In this document: positions 46,276 through 56,724 of the stretch, in pieces
How the letters are laid out: every line of letters starts with the position of its first letter
How positions within the stretch are numbered: position 1 is the stretch's first letter
Origin: Blastobasis lacticolella
Lineage: Eukaryota > Arthropoda > Insecta > Lepidoptera > Blastobasidae
Length of the DNA: 64,000 bases
Direction: 5' to 3'
Assembly (NCBI GenBank): GCA_905147135.1
Contig: LR990057.1
Span: 3,410,001 to 3,474,000 of the forward strand
Notes under the pieces: generated by a model
The model's database searches: none
What the model was told of the DNA's origin: nothing
Seen by the model: only the letters and a program-made list of their open reading frames with translations
Program-made: the position numbers and the translations under genes

Positions 46276-46567
46276 AGCGAAAATGCTATTTACTGATAGT
46301 CTGATAGACTATTTTTCGCTCCGCTGTCCGAGAGACTATTTTTCTGTTCTATGGGGAGAATCGGGCCATTTCACATTCATTGGCAATATTTATTTCCATT
46401 CCATATTTATGGTAAACATGGTTTATTCATATGCGGTATCGTTAAAGATTACAAATAGTGTATCTTGCTGCTATATTCCTTTGAAGAAGGTATTCTCTTT
46501 ATCTTGTAACATGATTGCTGAAGCTAGTCTTTTCCCGTGTGGCATACGCTACTCGTACGTATCCTAT

Positions 46568-46703
46568 GATCATGAATAAGTATTCTATCGGGAAATGTGT
46601 TCTGGTTCCAAAGTATCCAATACTCCAGTCGTACTTATCATCGCGTGATCATGAATAAGTGTTCTATCGGGATATGAGCCCTGGTTCCAACGTGTCCAAT
46701 TTC
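46568..46703 (+). repeat. Two tandem copies of a 79-bp unit
   Basis: 'gatcatgaataag' at 46568 and 46647 begin two aligned stretches ('ttctatcggga', 'ctggttccaa', 'gtccaat'). The similarity falls off near 46703. Simple local duplication. Confidence 0.75.
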
Positions 46704-46939
46704 ATGATTTGTTTTTACATTTTTGTGGTTATTCTCTTTATATTAATGTGAATGGATTTGTTGTTGATAGTATAGATAATAAAGGCATACTTAGGTATGT
46801 CGAACAAAAATGAAATGTATGTCGAAATGTTTGTGGGATGCGCAAAAATGTACTGCTCTTCACACTACTACTACGCATATTATGCAGTTCGGTTTTAAGT
46901 TATAAGATTTCATCGGACCCGTTCGGTCACTCGATTCCA

Positions 46940-47160
46940 ACATAACATAATTTAACCGACAGCGAAACGTCGGAAAGCCCCCGACTAAACACACATATAC
47001 TCAAATATTTCCGCGACGTGGAGAAGAATGAGTAGAAAAGCGGACCTTGGCACTAGGATGATGATGATGAAAGAAAACCGCATCGAACTCGATTACAGAT
47101 CCACAGATACACACATCAAACGTATAACACCCCTGTCTTTTCGTCCGGGGTTTAAAAATA
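46940..47160 (-). repeat. Repeat family H copy, long form
   Basis: The left part 'acgtcggaaagcccccgact'...'actcaaatatttccg' aligns with 26810-26860; the right part has the family core in reverse. A (gat)n piece is at 47056-47068. Confidence 0.55.
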
Positions 47161-47428
47161 GTCAACCAGTAACTCCGCGGCATCGAATCGCCCGCATAAA
47201 TGCGCCGTTCGCGTGTGAGCCATGGTTTCGTGAAAACGCAACCTGGTCGCTCGTTGTCCCCGTTTTCCCCCCAATAAAAATACTCGGTTTCGTATAATAT
47301 TAAAATGGCGCGACGGTTCGGTGATTTCTTTCAATGAAATGGAAGATAATCGATATACTTAATGAGTAATTAGTTATTTCTGTCGTTTAATCGCTGGTGT
47401 CTTAGATCGTAATTATTTTTATACAAAG

Positions 47429-47530
47429 ATGGCATCGCTCCACTGTAATTACGTGATCTGACAAATTCTGGATCATGGTCAAGACCCCGGCCCTAGCGCG
47501 CGGCACAGCCGGGTCATTAACGCCAAGATG
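47429..47530 (+). mobile_element. SINE-A 3' fragment
   Basis: 'cgctccactgtaattacgtg', 'attctggatcatggtcaaga' and the end 'cattaacgccaagatg'. Confidence 0.8.
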
Positions 47531-48027
47531 ACCACTTTGACCAAATCTGTAGAAAGCTGCGTGTGATGTTCCCAAATCATAATTATCCACTGCTGGATAT
47601 AAACCTCTTCTATTTATTCGAATGGCATATTAACATGTAAAACAAACGTTATATTAGGTGCAATTAAGGGTTGATGAATTTAGGGTTTGGCCGTAATCTC
47701 CATGCAGGGCAAGCAATTTGTCGCGTTGTACGACATCCTTTAGTGAAACTTTGAAAGGGTTGACGTTCTACGTTAGTAGGTAGAAGGGTGACGTAGGTTC
47801 GGCTCTCTCGGATATTACAACCTTTCTACGGCAGAAAGTTTTAGAAAGAAGGGTGTCACGGGAAATAAACGTTCCAGTATGCAACTTCAAAGAGCCTGTC
47901 AGAATGCGCTGAATTTTTATGCGACTACTGCCCGATTACAACTTTAGGCGACGCCTAAGTTGATATTAGATATTCCAAACAAGAAAAGCATGGCACCAGC
48001 CTTACGTAAAAACTAAACTCGCAAACA
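47531..48027. other. Intron, nothing seen
   Basis: No exon or repeat recognised. Confidence 0.45.
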
Positions 48028-48282
48028 CGAGTGTAATACTGAGTCTCGAAGTTCAAAATATCGATGTACTGTGTTCAGAAAGTATATCGATGTATGGATC
48101 TTCGAAAAAATAATTTTTCAAAGTTAAAGAACATGGCGTTGATGAACATTCTTAATAAAGTAATTCGTGCTCATATACTTTATAAATCGCTATTTTGAAC
48201 TTCGACATTCAGAATTATGTACACCTGTGAGACACAAACGTGAGCTTTATGTATATATGTATGTACATTCAGAATTACACTC
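48028..48282. mobile_element. Palindromic MITE family F copy 2
   Basis: Begins 'cgagtgtaatactgagtctc' and mirrors itself at 48160-48222 ('atactttataaatcgctatt', 'tgaacttcgacattcagaat'). A second 'attcagaattacactca' at 48267-48283 suggests that the true right end was separated by a ~50-bp insertion or duplication ('tatatatgtatgtac'). Confidence 0.7.
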
Positions 48283-48865
48283 ATCTAAAACACTTTTTTT
48301 TATTAGACTATCCAGGCTACACAGATTTGGTGACGCCTTAATGCTTAGGAACGTCTTAACGCGACAAGTTAAGCATCGCCTAAGTTAGACTTTTATAATA
48401 AGCAATGGTATAACACAATATAACATCCACTCCATCACATACACATCCGATACGTTTTCACAATGACAGACAAGAGTTACTCGAGAAGAAAGAGCCATCA
48501 ATCTATTTGTAGTTACTATAATCGCCATAGCACGAAACACTTTCTCTGATCAAATAGCTGGCAACTTGTACCCAATTTCCGTTATCATGTTTCCCCATTC
48601 AATATAGGGGTGCTTGTACCGTGAAATATTTCATGCCCTCTCGATCTTAGTTTGACGTAGGTAGGCCCTTGACGTAGGAAAACATGTCAAATTGTCTGTA
48701 GTGGAGATAGAGATATCTGACGTTGTGAGGATTAAACGAGGAAGGTGCTTGTGTGACTGGAAATTAGGTTTGGATTTTCGTGGCGGTAATATTTTGAGTA
48801 ACGTGATATGTGTATGTCGGAGGTAGTCTTGTTTTGATAGTCTGAATAGGCTTATTACATATTAG
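48283..48865. other. Intron, nothing seen
   Basis: No exon or repeat recognised. Confidence 0.45.
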
Positions 48866-49085
48866 TGGACCTGCCGCGACTTCGTTCGCGTGTCGTCCTA
48901 CCCCTAACCTACCCCTACCTTATTGTTACGTGGAGAAAATCTGCGATCCAGGTACCCATACCCTAGGGGGAAGAGCTAGGTTAGGCTGGCTTCTACCCAC
49001 TGAAAACTTATTCTACACCCACTGTATATCTACTCTACACCTCCCATATACCTTAACTCCTACCTACCCTTTTTTTCTTCGGTAG
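48866..49085 (-). repeat. Repeat family G, expanded pyrimidine tract
   Basis: 'cgcgacttcgttcgcgtgtc' at the left is the reversed family end, followed by a long run of 'ctacccctaccc'-like sequence with an insertion at 48925-49010. The 5' core of the family is missing. Confidence 0.65.
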
Positions 49086-49114
49086 GAAAGTTGACCCCCA
49101 GAAGCCAGGTTTAC

Positions 49115-49375
49115 GACCTGAGTGGTTCAGTGGTCATCATGCCGGTCTGCCACGCAAGAGGTTCCGGGTTCGATTCCCGGCCGGGCAGAAATTGAAATGA
49201 TGAATTTTAATTTCTGTTACGGGTCTGGGTGTTCTATGTATAATAAGTACGTATATAAATAGAAAAGTATGTAAGTAGTTTATCAGTTATGTAGCACCCA
49301 TAACACAAGCTTTGCTTACTTTGGGGCTAGGTGGCGCTGTGTGAATTTGTCCGCGATCATTATTTATATTTTTTT
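49115..49375 (+). mobile_element. SINE-B, full length, tRNA-Gly-derived
   Basis: Best-kept copy. Head 49122-49190: 'gagtggttcagtggtcatca' (A-box), 'ctgccacgc' (Gly GCC anticodon loop) and 'gggttcgattcccggccggg' (B-box). Body: 'aaattgaaatgatgaatttt', then 'cacaagctttgcttactttg' and 'ctaggtggcgctgtgtgaat'. It is not a functional tRNA because the acceptor stem does not close and it is fused to a SINE body. Confidence 0.9.
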
Positions 49376-49705
49376 GTTTATATTTACTTACACACTCCAC
49401 CATTTACGACTCTACGACACTGTCCTATATAGGTACTCTTATATCGCCTTGCTGTATTGTAGCATTTGTAGCGGGGATCGTACAAAATGCTAGTGAAATG
49501 GGTCGCGCCCTTTGTTTAACTTTTGGATCCCTTCGAAATAGATTTGCCCTTTATATCTTCGCTGTTTGAGCGTGCCGGTGACAAGCGAAAAAATAAACAG
49601 TGATAGAAAAAGGCTACGGTGTCTGGTATAACAGACCTGATGAAAAGTGCTATTCTTAGCTGAATAGAATGCCGCTTAAAATAAAGTTACATAATTAGAA
49701 TAATC

Positions 49706-50055
49706 ATCTTGGCGTTAATCCCGGTTGAGCTCTCGCGCAACGAGGGCCCGGGGTCCGCCTTGACCATCAACCAGGATTTGGCAGGTCAGGTAATTACAGT
49801 GGAGCGACTGCCATCTGACCTCCATGACCTTGCTACCAGCGGAACCTGACCAGATTTGATCAAGGTTACACATCCAGTAGCCTAAATGTGCAAGTTTTAT
49901 CACGATGTTTTCCCTCACCGTAAGAGCATCAGTTAGTATTAAACTATTTACATAACTCAGAAAACAGTCATTGGTACATGGCCGGAACCGGATTCGAATC
50001 CGGGACCTCTGGCTTACGAGTCGTATACTCTAACCGCTCGGCCACCGACGCTCAC
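49706..50055 (-). mobile_element. SINE-A, full-length reference copy
   Basis: From 'atcatcttggcgttaatccc' to the head at 49966-50053. On the minus strand the head reads 'gagcgtcggtggccgagcgg' (A-box), 'acgactcgtaagcca' (anticodon-arm-like) and 'ggattcgaatccgg' (B-box). The ~260-bp body follows. Total ~345 bp. I use this copy to define the family; the ancestral tRNA species is not assigned. Confidence 0.9.
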
Positions 50056-50232
50056 CAAGAAAGCAACGTAATTAGTATTCAGTAGATATTCAGTATTCGT
50101 TAATTTGCAGTCATATATCATTGGGAACCTATATATTTAAATAAATAACTAATCAACATAATACATAGTCAATAGAAAATATTATCGGGTATTGTAGGTA
50201 TGTTATACTTTAAGTTTGAAATAATAATAATA

Positions 50233-50478
50233 AATAAATATTCGTGGACAAATTCACACAGCGCCATCTAGCCCCAAACTAAGCAAATCTTGTACTATGG
50301 GTGCTAGATAACTGATATACTACTTAAATACTTTTAAATACATACTTATTATACATAGAACACCCAGACCCGCCACAGAAATTAAAATTCATCATTTCAA
50401 TTTCTGCCCGGCCGGGAATCGAACCCGGGACCTGTTGCGTGGCAGATGTTGACCATTGAACCACTCAGGTCGTCAAAT
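50233..50478 (-). mobile_element. SINE-B, full length
   Basis: 'aattcacacagcgccatcta' at the left to the head at 50405-50476, where 'ggccgggaatcgaacccggg' is the reversed B-box. Head and body both well preserved. Confidence 0.9.
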
Positions 50479-52092
50479 TGTAGTCATATAGACTGTTCGG
50501 TATGTGTAACTTTTAGTTAAGTATGTATCGATGGAAACCTATAATTCGCTCTGTGCTGACAGTATTATTTTATATTGTAATCATTGCTGTTGGTTTTCCT
50601 CAAGAAAATAAAATAAATTAGTACAATGTCAGTGGTAACTCTAATAAATCACTGTTGTACACCGATCGTTACATTACGATATTTGTCTCAGCAAAGCACG
50701 TTGTAATTCTTAAAGAAACATTACAAAGAGTACGCGAAGCCTTGAACAGATTGAAGCATGACTCTTAAAACTAAATCAATTTCAACTAAGCGTGAAATAG
50801 TTAACAAAGCGACCTTGTGACTTGTAACTTCTAAAGGTCTTGGGTTTTCAGCTTACAAACTGACGGACTGAGCAGAGCAATCGCTCGTGCGAAGAATACG
50901 CTTGAAATTACCTCTGTATTTAATTAATTTCTTCAATAATATAGCTTGTTTCAGTAGATTGGTTTTTATTGGCAGTATATACTAGTAGTAGTAGTTTTCA
51001 TCCTAAAACAGCTGCAATCAGAACGGCCTATGAAAAAATCGATCTATAGTAAAAAGCTATCGTATTAAAGAAGTTAATTAAATACAGACGTAATCATTGT
51101 CTCATTGGCAATCAACCTCGAAAACCTTATTGAAATTGCCTAAGTATTTATGAAGTTAAAGACTGATTTGTAACGCCAGAAATGTATGAACGTTATGGAA
51201 AATAATGGGTTGGTCCGATAGTTATGCTCGTAAGTGTAAATAATGGTGCCTCAAGCTTTATAGGTAGGTATATATTATATCCATAAGTCATTATAATGTT
51301 CTTTATTGATATTGTAGAACTCTACATCCATAACAAAGAGATGGATGGTTGGATCTTTATGAAATCTGATAAGTGTTTTTCTGTGACTCGGCAAACCAAT
51401 TTTACATGATATATTTACGTGGAATTTTATTTAGATTAAAGCCACTCTAGCCTCCACTCCTAAAAGTAAAGTAGATTCAAGTTAAAGTAATGAGAATCGG
51501 CAAACGGTCCGCCAATATTGCTTTTCTAATTCTGACTTTAGTGGATTTTAATAATAACATCGCAAAGTTTTCCTCATATAGGTAATATTTGCTCGGAATA
51601 TTGTTTATTCGGGACTTTCCTCATATTTATTTCTAGTCGAGTTTTTGTAATTAATAGAATATTTATGCTAAGTTTAATATTAGCACAAGTATCTTATTAG
51701 TAACCAAACTCATTAAAAATTTATTTAGGTATACAAATGAAATCATCGCCGCCATGCGGAAATAATACTATAATCCTTACTTTATAAATAAAATAAGTAG
51801 CTAGCATTGACCAATCTACCACATTAGCAGGGTATTAATATCCATTACCTAATTATTTTAAGTGAACGACCGCTGATGAATGATATCGCAAAATTAACAA
51901 GTTTTGCATATGAAATCGCAACCACATTTAAATAATCGACGCGTATCGTAATCTCTTAATAAGATCGTATGGAAATTAAACGAGCTGGTTTATTTCGGGA
52001 AACAACCTCGAAGATTCTGAACGCTTCCGTTTCCTAAACCCTAGGTCGGCGGAGGATCGCAGTTCAAACACAAGAGGTCTAAATTTTGATAA
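50479..52092. other. AT-rich intron, nothing seen
   Basis: 1.6 kb without a recognised exon, RNA gene or repeat; the cleanest unique sequence of the intron. Confidence 0.5.
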
Positions 52093-52325
52093 CTAGCCGT
52101 ACTCAGCGGCTTCCACCCGCTCGCAGTTCGGGTCTCTGTAAACATTCAACTGTACCGCTGGACCCTATTATTTTTCCGCGATAAAATGTAGCCAATGTCA
52201 CTCGGGAATAACGTACCTTCTGATTAGTGAAATAATTTTTAAAATCGGTCCAGCAGGTTTTGAGTTTTTTCATTACAAACAAAAATATAAATATTTTCTC
52301 TTTATAATATTGGAATAGATAGATA
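52093..52325 (+). repeat. Dispersed repeat family R
   Basis: 'tagccgtactcagcggcttc', 'atgtagccaatgtcactcgg', 'aaaatcggtccagcaggttt' and 'tataatattggaatagatag' correspond in order to 37274-37465. Confidence 0.75.
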
Positions 52326-52639
52326 CAGTTGTGATATAGTCAAGGCCTAACCAGGAATATATACGACGTCTGTCAAGCAAGAGTATCAAGAGGGAGCTAC
52401 AGTGTTGCTGTACTGTTGCCAGTGTAAGAAATGAGTTCTGAAAATATCCGCAATATGGCGGCATCTTCTATATTCATGTTCAAGCTCTATACACATAAGT
52501 ACCTAGTCACATGCCGAGGCGAATGCGTGAGCCAATGACTAACGACGTGAGGATGGCGAAGATGGAATGGAGAAGACCGCTCGGTTCACTATAACTTTCT
52601 TTGAAGTGTCTCTTGTTGTAAAGCTCACCACCACCAACG

Positions 52640-52750
52640 ATGCCAAAGACCGAGCGAAGTGAGCCAGGAAAGGTAGGAAGGCGGACCCCTGGTCCTCGTA
52701 TACCGCGCGGGAGCGCAACCGGGACATGGCGCCAAGATGATGATGATGAT
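52640..52750 (+). mobile_element. SINE-A-like 3' end
   Basis: 'ggcggacccctggtcctcgt', 'aaccgggacatggcgccaag' then (atg)n. The 132-codon minus frame (52507-52905) and the 127-codon plus frame cross this repeat and are not called as genes. Confidence 0.6.
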
Positions 52751-53214
52751 TTCGCGGAAGTCGGGATCGACGTGGAGATGATGATTATCGCAAAAGTAAC
52801 CCTTTCCTTTGCCTCACACTGCGTAGAGAGTAGATATCCGATTTTTTTGTTGTTGGCTTGTAGCAACCAAACCAATGCAAGCGCCCACGACCTAAAAACT
52901 AACAAGGCGAAACAGGTTTATTTTAAGCCGACAGCCGCTGAACTAAAAATAACTTGTATTAAATACTTACTAATTTTATCTGTTATGTTTTCACAGCACA
53001 TCTATAGCAGGTTTTTTAATTAGGCGTAGAGCTGGAACTTTCCTGCGTGAACGAAGTACGTCACAGACAAAAACTGTATTGAATATAACTTCTCAAATGA
53101 AAAATGTTTTTTTCATAATCAGCTTTTATCGCGCGGTATAATACCTACTCATCAAAACCATCCCAAAGAGCACAAACACGATGGGATTATCTTATTGCGT
53201 TCATTTGTTCCTAC

Positions 53215-53480
53215 GACCACCTTACGACTCCACCATCAGACAGTAACAGTCCACTGCAGGACTTAGGGCCTCTCCCACGAAAGGGGAGGTTATTGCCATA
53301 ATCACCACGCTTGGCAGGCGGGTTGGAGACCGCAGTGTTTAAATATAACAATAGAAAATGCTGCTGCCCATTTTCAAGATTACGAACTCTTGATCTTTTG
53401 CCTCGAAAACATTAGTCGCCTCGTACGACACCCATGAGTGTAAGGGGTTGGTGCTATTCTACTCTGCCGGACACCAGTTC
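53215..53480 (+). repeat. Interspersed repeat piece
   Basis: Contains 'actgcaggacttagggcctc', 'cacgcttggcaggcgggttg' (copies at 574 and 34069) and 'gtcgcctcgtacgacaccca'. The last motif with 'tattctactctgccggacac' has a partner at 58667-58688 ('actactctgccgaacaccgc'). Probably a LINE or other large-element fragment. Confidence 0.6.
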
Positions 53481-53828
53481 TATGGTACCATATTAATGCA
53501 TTATCATTCAAGTGACATAGGTATACCCAATTTCAGGTCAACCGAATACCAACATATGGTCGAAACTTTGTTTGCAAATTTTGACCGACAACTTACATAC
53601 ATACGTACAGTGCAAGTTAAATAAAATCTTGTACAAACTGTAGCAGCATCTGTAGTGACAGCGAGTTATAATCCAAAATGTCAACATACGCCCTTGACTG
53701 GTCTCTTGCGCATGTGTTTACCCTTTCCAGACGAGACATACACTAACAATAAAAGAAAGAAACGGTAACAAAAATAACTACTTGGATGCCCTGCATATTC
53801 AGTAGAATATGGGGCTCTATCAAAATAA

Positions 53829-53842
53829 GGGGGGGGGGGGGG
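53829..53842. repeat. Run of 14 guanines
   Basis: Homopolymer directly before a LINE fragment ('actacctgaagaggttttcc', 53849-53880). Length is likely polymorphic or affected by sequencing error. Confidence 0.9.
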
Positions 53843-54384
53843 AATGTACTACCTGAAGAGGTTTTCCCTAGAGAGAATGTAACTTAACACTGTCCCACGT
53901 ACAGTGCCAGCTTCAGTTAATAAAGAAAACACAAAGATTCAGGGCAATGGGTTCTAATTCTTACAGTCCGGACTAGCTATGTACAATGAAGTTAAAAAAT
54001 AATCTAAGTAAAGCACAAAAGTTCCAAAAAGACTCTACTCCACATAACCTTAGTCCAGGCAGGATCACTGAATTCACTTGGATTTCGTTAAAGCTAGCCT
54101 AAAAGTACCGTTTGCAGACTGACTAGGCGACTATGTTAGTTCGAGAATTTCAGAGATAATTATTTGATGCAGCCATGTGCATTTTTCTGGTAACCGATCG
54201 AAACAAACATAGTTTCCTCTCTTTTTCAGAACATAATATAATTAATTGGAGAGTCATTAAAGCCTGAAGGGCCAAACCTAAGGATATAAAACTAAAACTT
54301 ACATTCAAATTTAAAATAAATGTTTCTACGAGCTGAACAGTTATTTGAAAAGGAAGTACTAATCAATCGTCAGGGCAAGACCCT

Positions 54385-54480
54385 ACAAGAACAACATGGA
54401 GTTCTTCAAGAAAGGGGTTAAAATGTTTTTACATGGGTGGTGCCCCTGGTATTCCAAAGGCGGTGACTTGCATGTTTGCG
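54385..54480 (+). mobile_element. LINE tail fragment (FFKKGVK type)
   Basis: 'aacatggagttcttcaagaa' and 'ggtgcccctggtatt' match 12251-12323, with the part between shortened. A related short piece is at 53849-53880. Confidence 0.65.
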
Positions 54481-54611
54481 ACGTTAGCTGTATTTAAAAA
54501 ATACTTGTATTGGTCTTATACCGCGTGCTTTGATTCAAAGTTATTTCATATCTCTACCACAAAAGTGAAATATAGATTTTAACACATTTTTAATAAGCTA
54601 GTGTTTTTAAG

Positions 54612-54955
54612 AGAGGTAGGGCATAGCGGGTTATCCCGTTCTAATAGGAGTCGCCCGACTGGGGAAGTACCTCCACCTTACAGAATACCGCAGCAAAACA
54701 ATACTCTTTTAAATAGTATTGTATTTCTGCCGGTGAGTAAGGTTTCCAGTGCTCCATGGGGTGGGGATTTGGAGAACCGTGGTTTTGGCAGTGGAGGGGC
54801 ATTTGCCTTTTTGCTGCCAGATCAACGTGTTATAAAGGTGGGCAACGCATTGGCGATACTCTTGGTGTTGCTTATGTCTATAGGCAGTGGTGACCACTTT
54901 CCATCAGGTGGCCCACTTGCCTGTTTGCCTACCGAATGACATAAAAAAGAAAAAC
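54612..54955 (+). mobile_element. Non-LTR retroelement tail, family I copy 2
   Basis: Colinear with 23780-24122 over the whole ~340 bp, ending 'cactttccatcaggtggccc' and an A-rich tail. The 112-codon open frame here is shared in part with copy 1 (110 codons) only because the sequences are homologous. Confidence 0.8.
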
Positions 54956-55700
54956 TTCTAGAGTCGCTCTCAAAGGACCGATACTTTTTGTAAAGGCCAT
55001 GGTCGGACTAAATTGCAGAGAAGAAAAATCATAATTGTATAGTTACTGTCATATATTATACAATCTTGTAAATCTTCCTGCATTGTAATATAAATATTTT
55101 AATAAACGAATATAGTCGAATTGAGAAACTCCTCCTTTTGAAAGTTCTTCTACTTCAAAAAACTATTCATTAATTTATTGCATTAAAAGCATTAATGGAA
55201 TTTTCCATGATTTATCAGTGAACCACTTTACCGGTTCTTTAAATAAATGGACCTACAAATAACAGCACAGTATTTTCAAAAGTACCGAACCGGAGTCGAT
55301 CGTTAACTTGATATTTCTGTCCGTTAAGAAACTAAGGAAGTGACATTTTCCTTTTTAATGTGAATCAATGAATCAACATTAAGCTTTGTAATACTAATTG
55401 TCCGTATGACACTGATTTCCAGGAAGCGATTAGCGAAATAATGACTTATAAAAGAGAAATTATCATCTACTGACGCTCTATACCTATCAGTAACGTGTTG
55501 AAAATGCCGTAGCGAACCGTCTTGAATAAAGATTGAGGGTGTATTGCTTATGGTTAATGGATAATGTTCATAGGAAAAGTTTAAACTTCAGCTATCGTAA
55601 AATTAACGTAGCTGGAAACCGTAGAGAAACTATGTAAACGCAAAAGCATAGTCATATCACATATCGTGATCACTTCGAACTCCTACCCCAGGATATCGAT
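54956..55700. other. Intron, nothing seen
   Basis: No exon or repeat recognised. Confidence 0.45.
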
Positions 55701-55709
55701 GCATTTACA

Positions 55710-56091
55710 TTACCCCCTTACCCAGTAACTCAACAATACACAATAACATCCGCATAATCGCAATACATTACTCGTAACCACCAACTGTCTGCAGAGGGGT
55801 CGGTGGTCGCGGAGCGCACGTTGCCATTTCGAATTTTTCACCCAGAAAGTCCAGAAATTCAACAATACACAACAACATCCACGCCAACCCTCCTAACCAC
55901 CGAATCTCCCCTTGCAGAGGTGTCGATGGACGCGGAGCGCGCGTTGCCATTTCGACCCCTTAACCCAGAAACTCAACTTGTACACCACAACATCCGCACC
56001 ATCGCAATACATTACCAAGTCAACCCTCCTAATCACCGAATCTCTCCCCTTGCAGAGGTGTCGATGGACGCAGGGCGCGCGTTCTGCCCGC
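55710..56091 (+). repeat. Tandem repeat of intron end plus exon start (three units)
   Basis: Three units, each with 'acccag(a/t)aa', 'caacaatacacaacaacatc'-like sequence, 'ctaaccaccgaatct', an acceptor 'tgcag' and the exon start 'aggtgtcgatggacgcgg'. Acceptor AGs end at 55794, 55917 and 56055 (spacings 123 and 138). Units 1 and 2 stop resembling the exon after 'gcgcgcgtt' and continue 'gccatttcga', while unit 3 continues into the zinc-binding code. A more eroded fourth piece may lie at 55690-55730 ('tcgatgcatttacattaccc'). Confidence 0.9.
55795..56055 (+). other. Possible in-frame alternative exon extension
   Basis: The 261 nt between the first and third acceptor (87 codons), and the 138 nt between the second and third (46 codons), contain no stop in the ligase frame. 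Using acceptor 55794 or 55917 would insert 87 or 46 residues ahead of the IBR. The insert has no Cys or other zinc-ligand pattern and is rich in Thr, Pro and Ser, so it would lengthen the RING1-IBR linker without changing the zinc fold. Acceptor 2 has a pyrimidine tract ('ctccccttgcag') as good as the normal one; acceptor 1 ('ctgtctgcag') is weaker. Use in the animal is not shown. Confidence 0.45.
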
Positions 56092-56186
56092 GCGTCGGCT
56101 GCGACACCGTGGTGGCGGTGCGCGCCGCCAGCCCCGCGCACTGTCCTACCTGCCGGCACGACTTCTGCTCCCAGTGCAATCAGGAG
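56056..56186 (+). CDS. RBR-type E3 ubiquitin ligase, internal exon (IBR first part)
   Basis: Acceptor 'ctctccccttgcag' before 56056, donor 'GTGAGT' at 56187. Its 131 nt plus one base carried over from 44674 give 44 codons, ending in phase 0. The product starts EVSMDAGRAFCPRVGC and then has HCPTCRHDFCSQCNQE. Cys ligands are at 11, 16, 30, 33, 38 and 41: C-x4-C-x13-C-x2-C-x4-C-x2-C, exactly the first six of the IBR pattern C6HC. The His and last Cys must be on the next exon, expected to begin with a W-H-like motif; none was recognised in the remaining 7.8 kb. The stretch is ~65% GC against an AT-rich intron. Most similar in layout to RNF144-like ligases; orthology not settled. Confidence 0.9.
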
Positions 56187-56328
56187 GTGAGTGGCTTTTT
56201 AATTTATGTCCTATTGCTATTGACAAAGGGCACATTTTGGTTTAATAAGTAAAGGTGTTATTTTAAGTTAAGGAAATATAACCGTTTAAGAATGGCGTGT
56301 AGGTCTGCCTGCATCACCCTTGCCGTTA

Positions 56329-56510
56329 AAGGTAAACAACCAGGAAACTTGCATATTCAGGCAACAGAATAACCATGTTCCAAGGTCCAGGGTCCCAGTG
56401 GCTAGATGGCGGTCGCTCTACTGTAATTTACCTGATCTCCCAAATCCTCGATCATGGTCCCCAATCCTTCGCGCGCGTAAGCAGAGCCGCCATATTGACG
56501 ACAAGATGAC
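56329..56510 (+). mobile_element. SINE-A, old diverged 3' part
   Basis: 'aaacttgcatattcaggcaa', 'ggcggtcgctctactgtaat', 'atcctcgatcatggtcc' and 'attgacgacaagatga' follow the SINE-A order with many changes. Confidence 0.65.
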
Positions 56511-56539
56511 TAGACTGATAATCATCGTCAGAAAGTCAT

Positions 56540-56640
56540 CATCATCCTAGCGGTTATGCCGGGTTCTGCACTTCACCCGGTCTTCGGCAACCTCCCTCGC
56601 GTCGTAAGCCCTTGGTTATTGCATCCGACCCGGCTCAGCG
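56540..56640 (+). repeat. Dispersed repeat piece, also at 44390-44450
   Basis: 'catcatcatcctagcggtta' with 'ccgggttctgc' resembles 44386-44432 ('catcatcatcgtcctagcta', 'cccgagctctgccagggt'). Origin unknown; perhaps the end of a larger element. Confidence 0.5.
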
Positions 56641-56724
56641 ATTTCAATCTATCGATTTTTGGATCTCCCTCGGGATCTTTCTCTCGATACCGGCAGGTTA
56701 AAATAAAATAAGTAAATATGCTTG

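Larger units (their letters stand above)
44675..56055 (+). other. Intron of the RBR ligase gene (11.4 kb)
   Basis: Phase-1 intron: the split Glu codon is G|AG. It starts GTACAG and ends 'ccccttgcag'. It contains six or more SINE copies or pieces, family H, G and R repeats, a MITE and a LINE-like family-I element. Its length is therefore largely due to insertions. The last ~350 bases hold the tandem acceptor repeat described separately. Confidence 0.8.

Noticed and set aside
49122..49190. Functional tRNA-Gly gene
   Set aside because: The acceptor stem is not complementary, and the same head is fused to the same SINE body in several places; it is a tRNA-derived SINE promoter.
52507..52905. 132-codon minus frame and its 127-codon partner on the plus strand
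   Set aside because: Both cross a SINE-A-like 3' end and a (gat)n tract; no recognisable domain.
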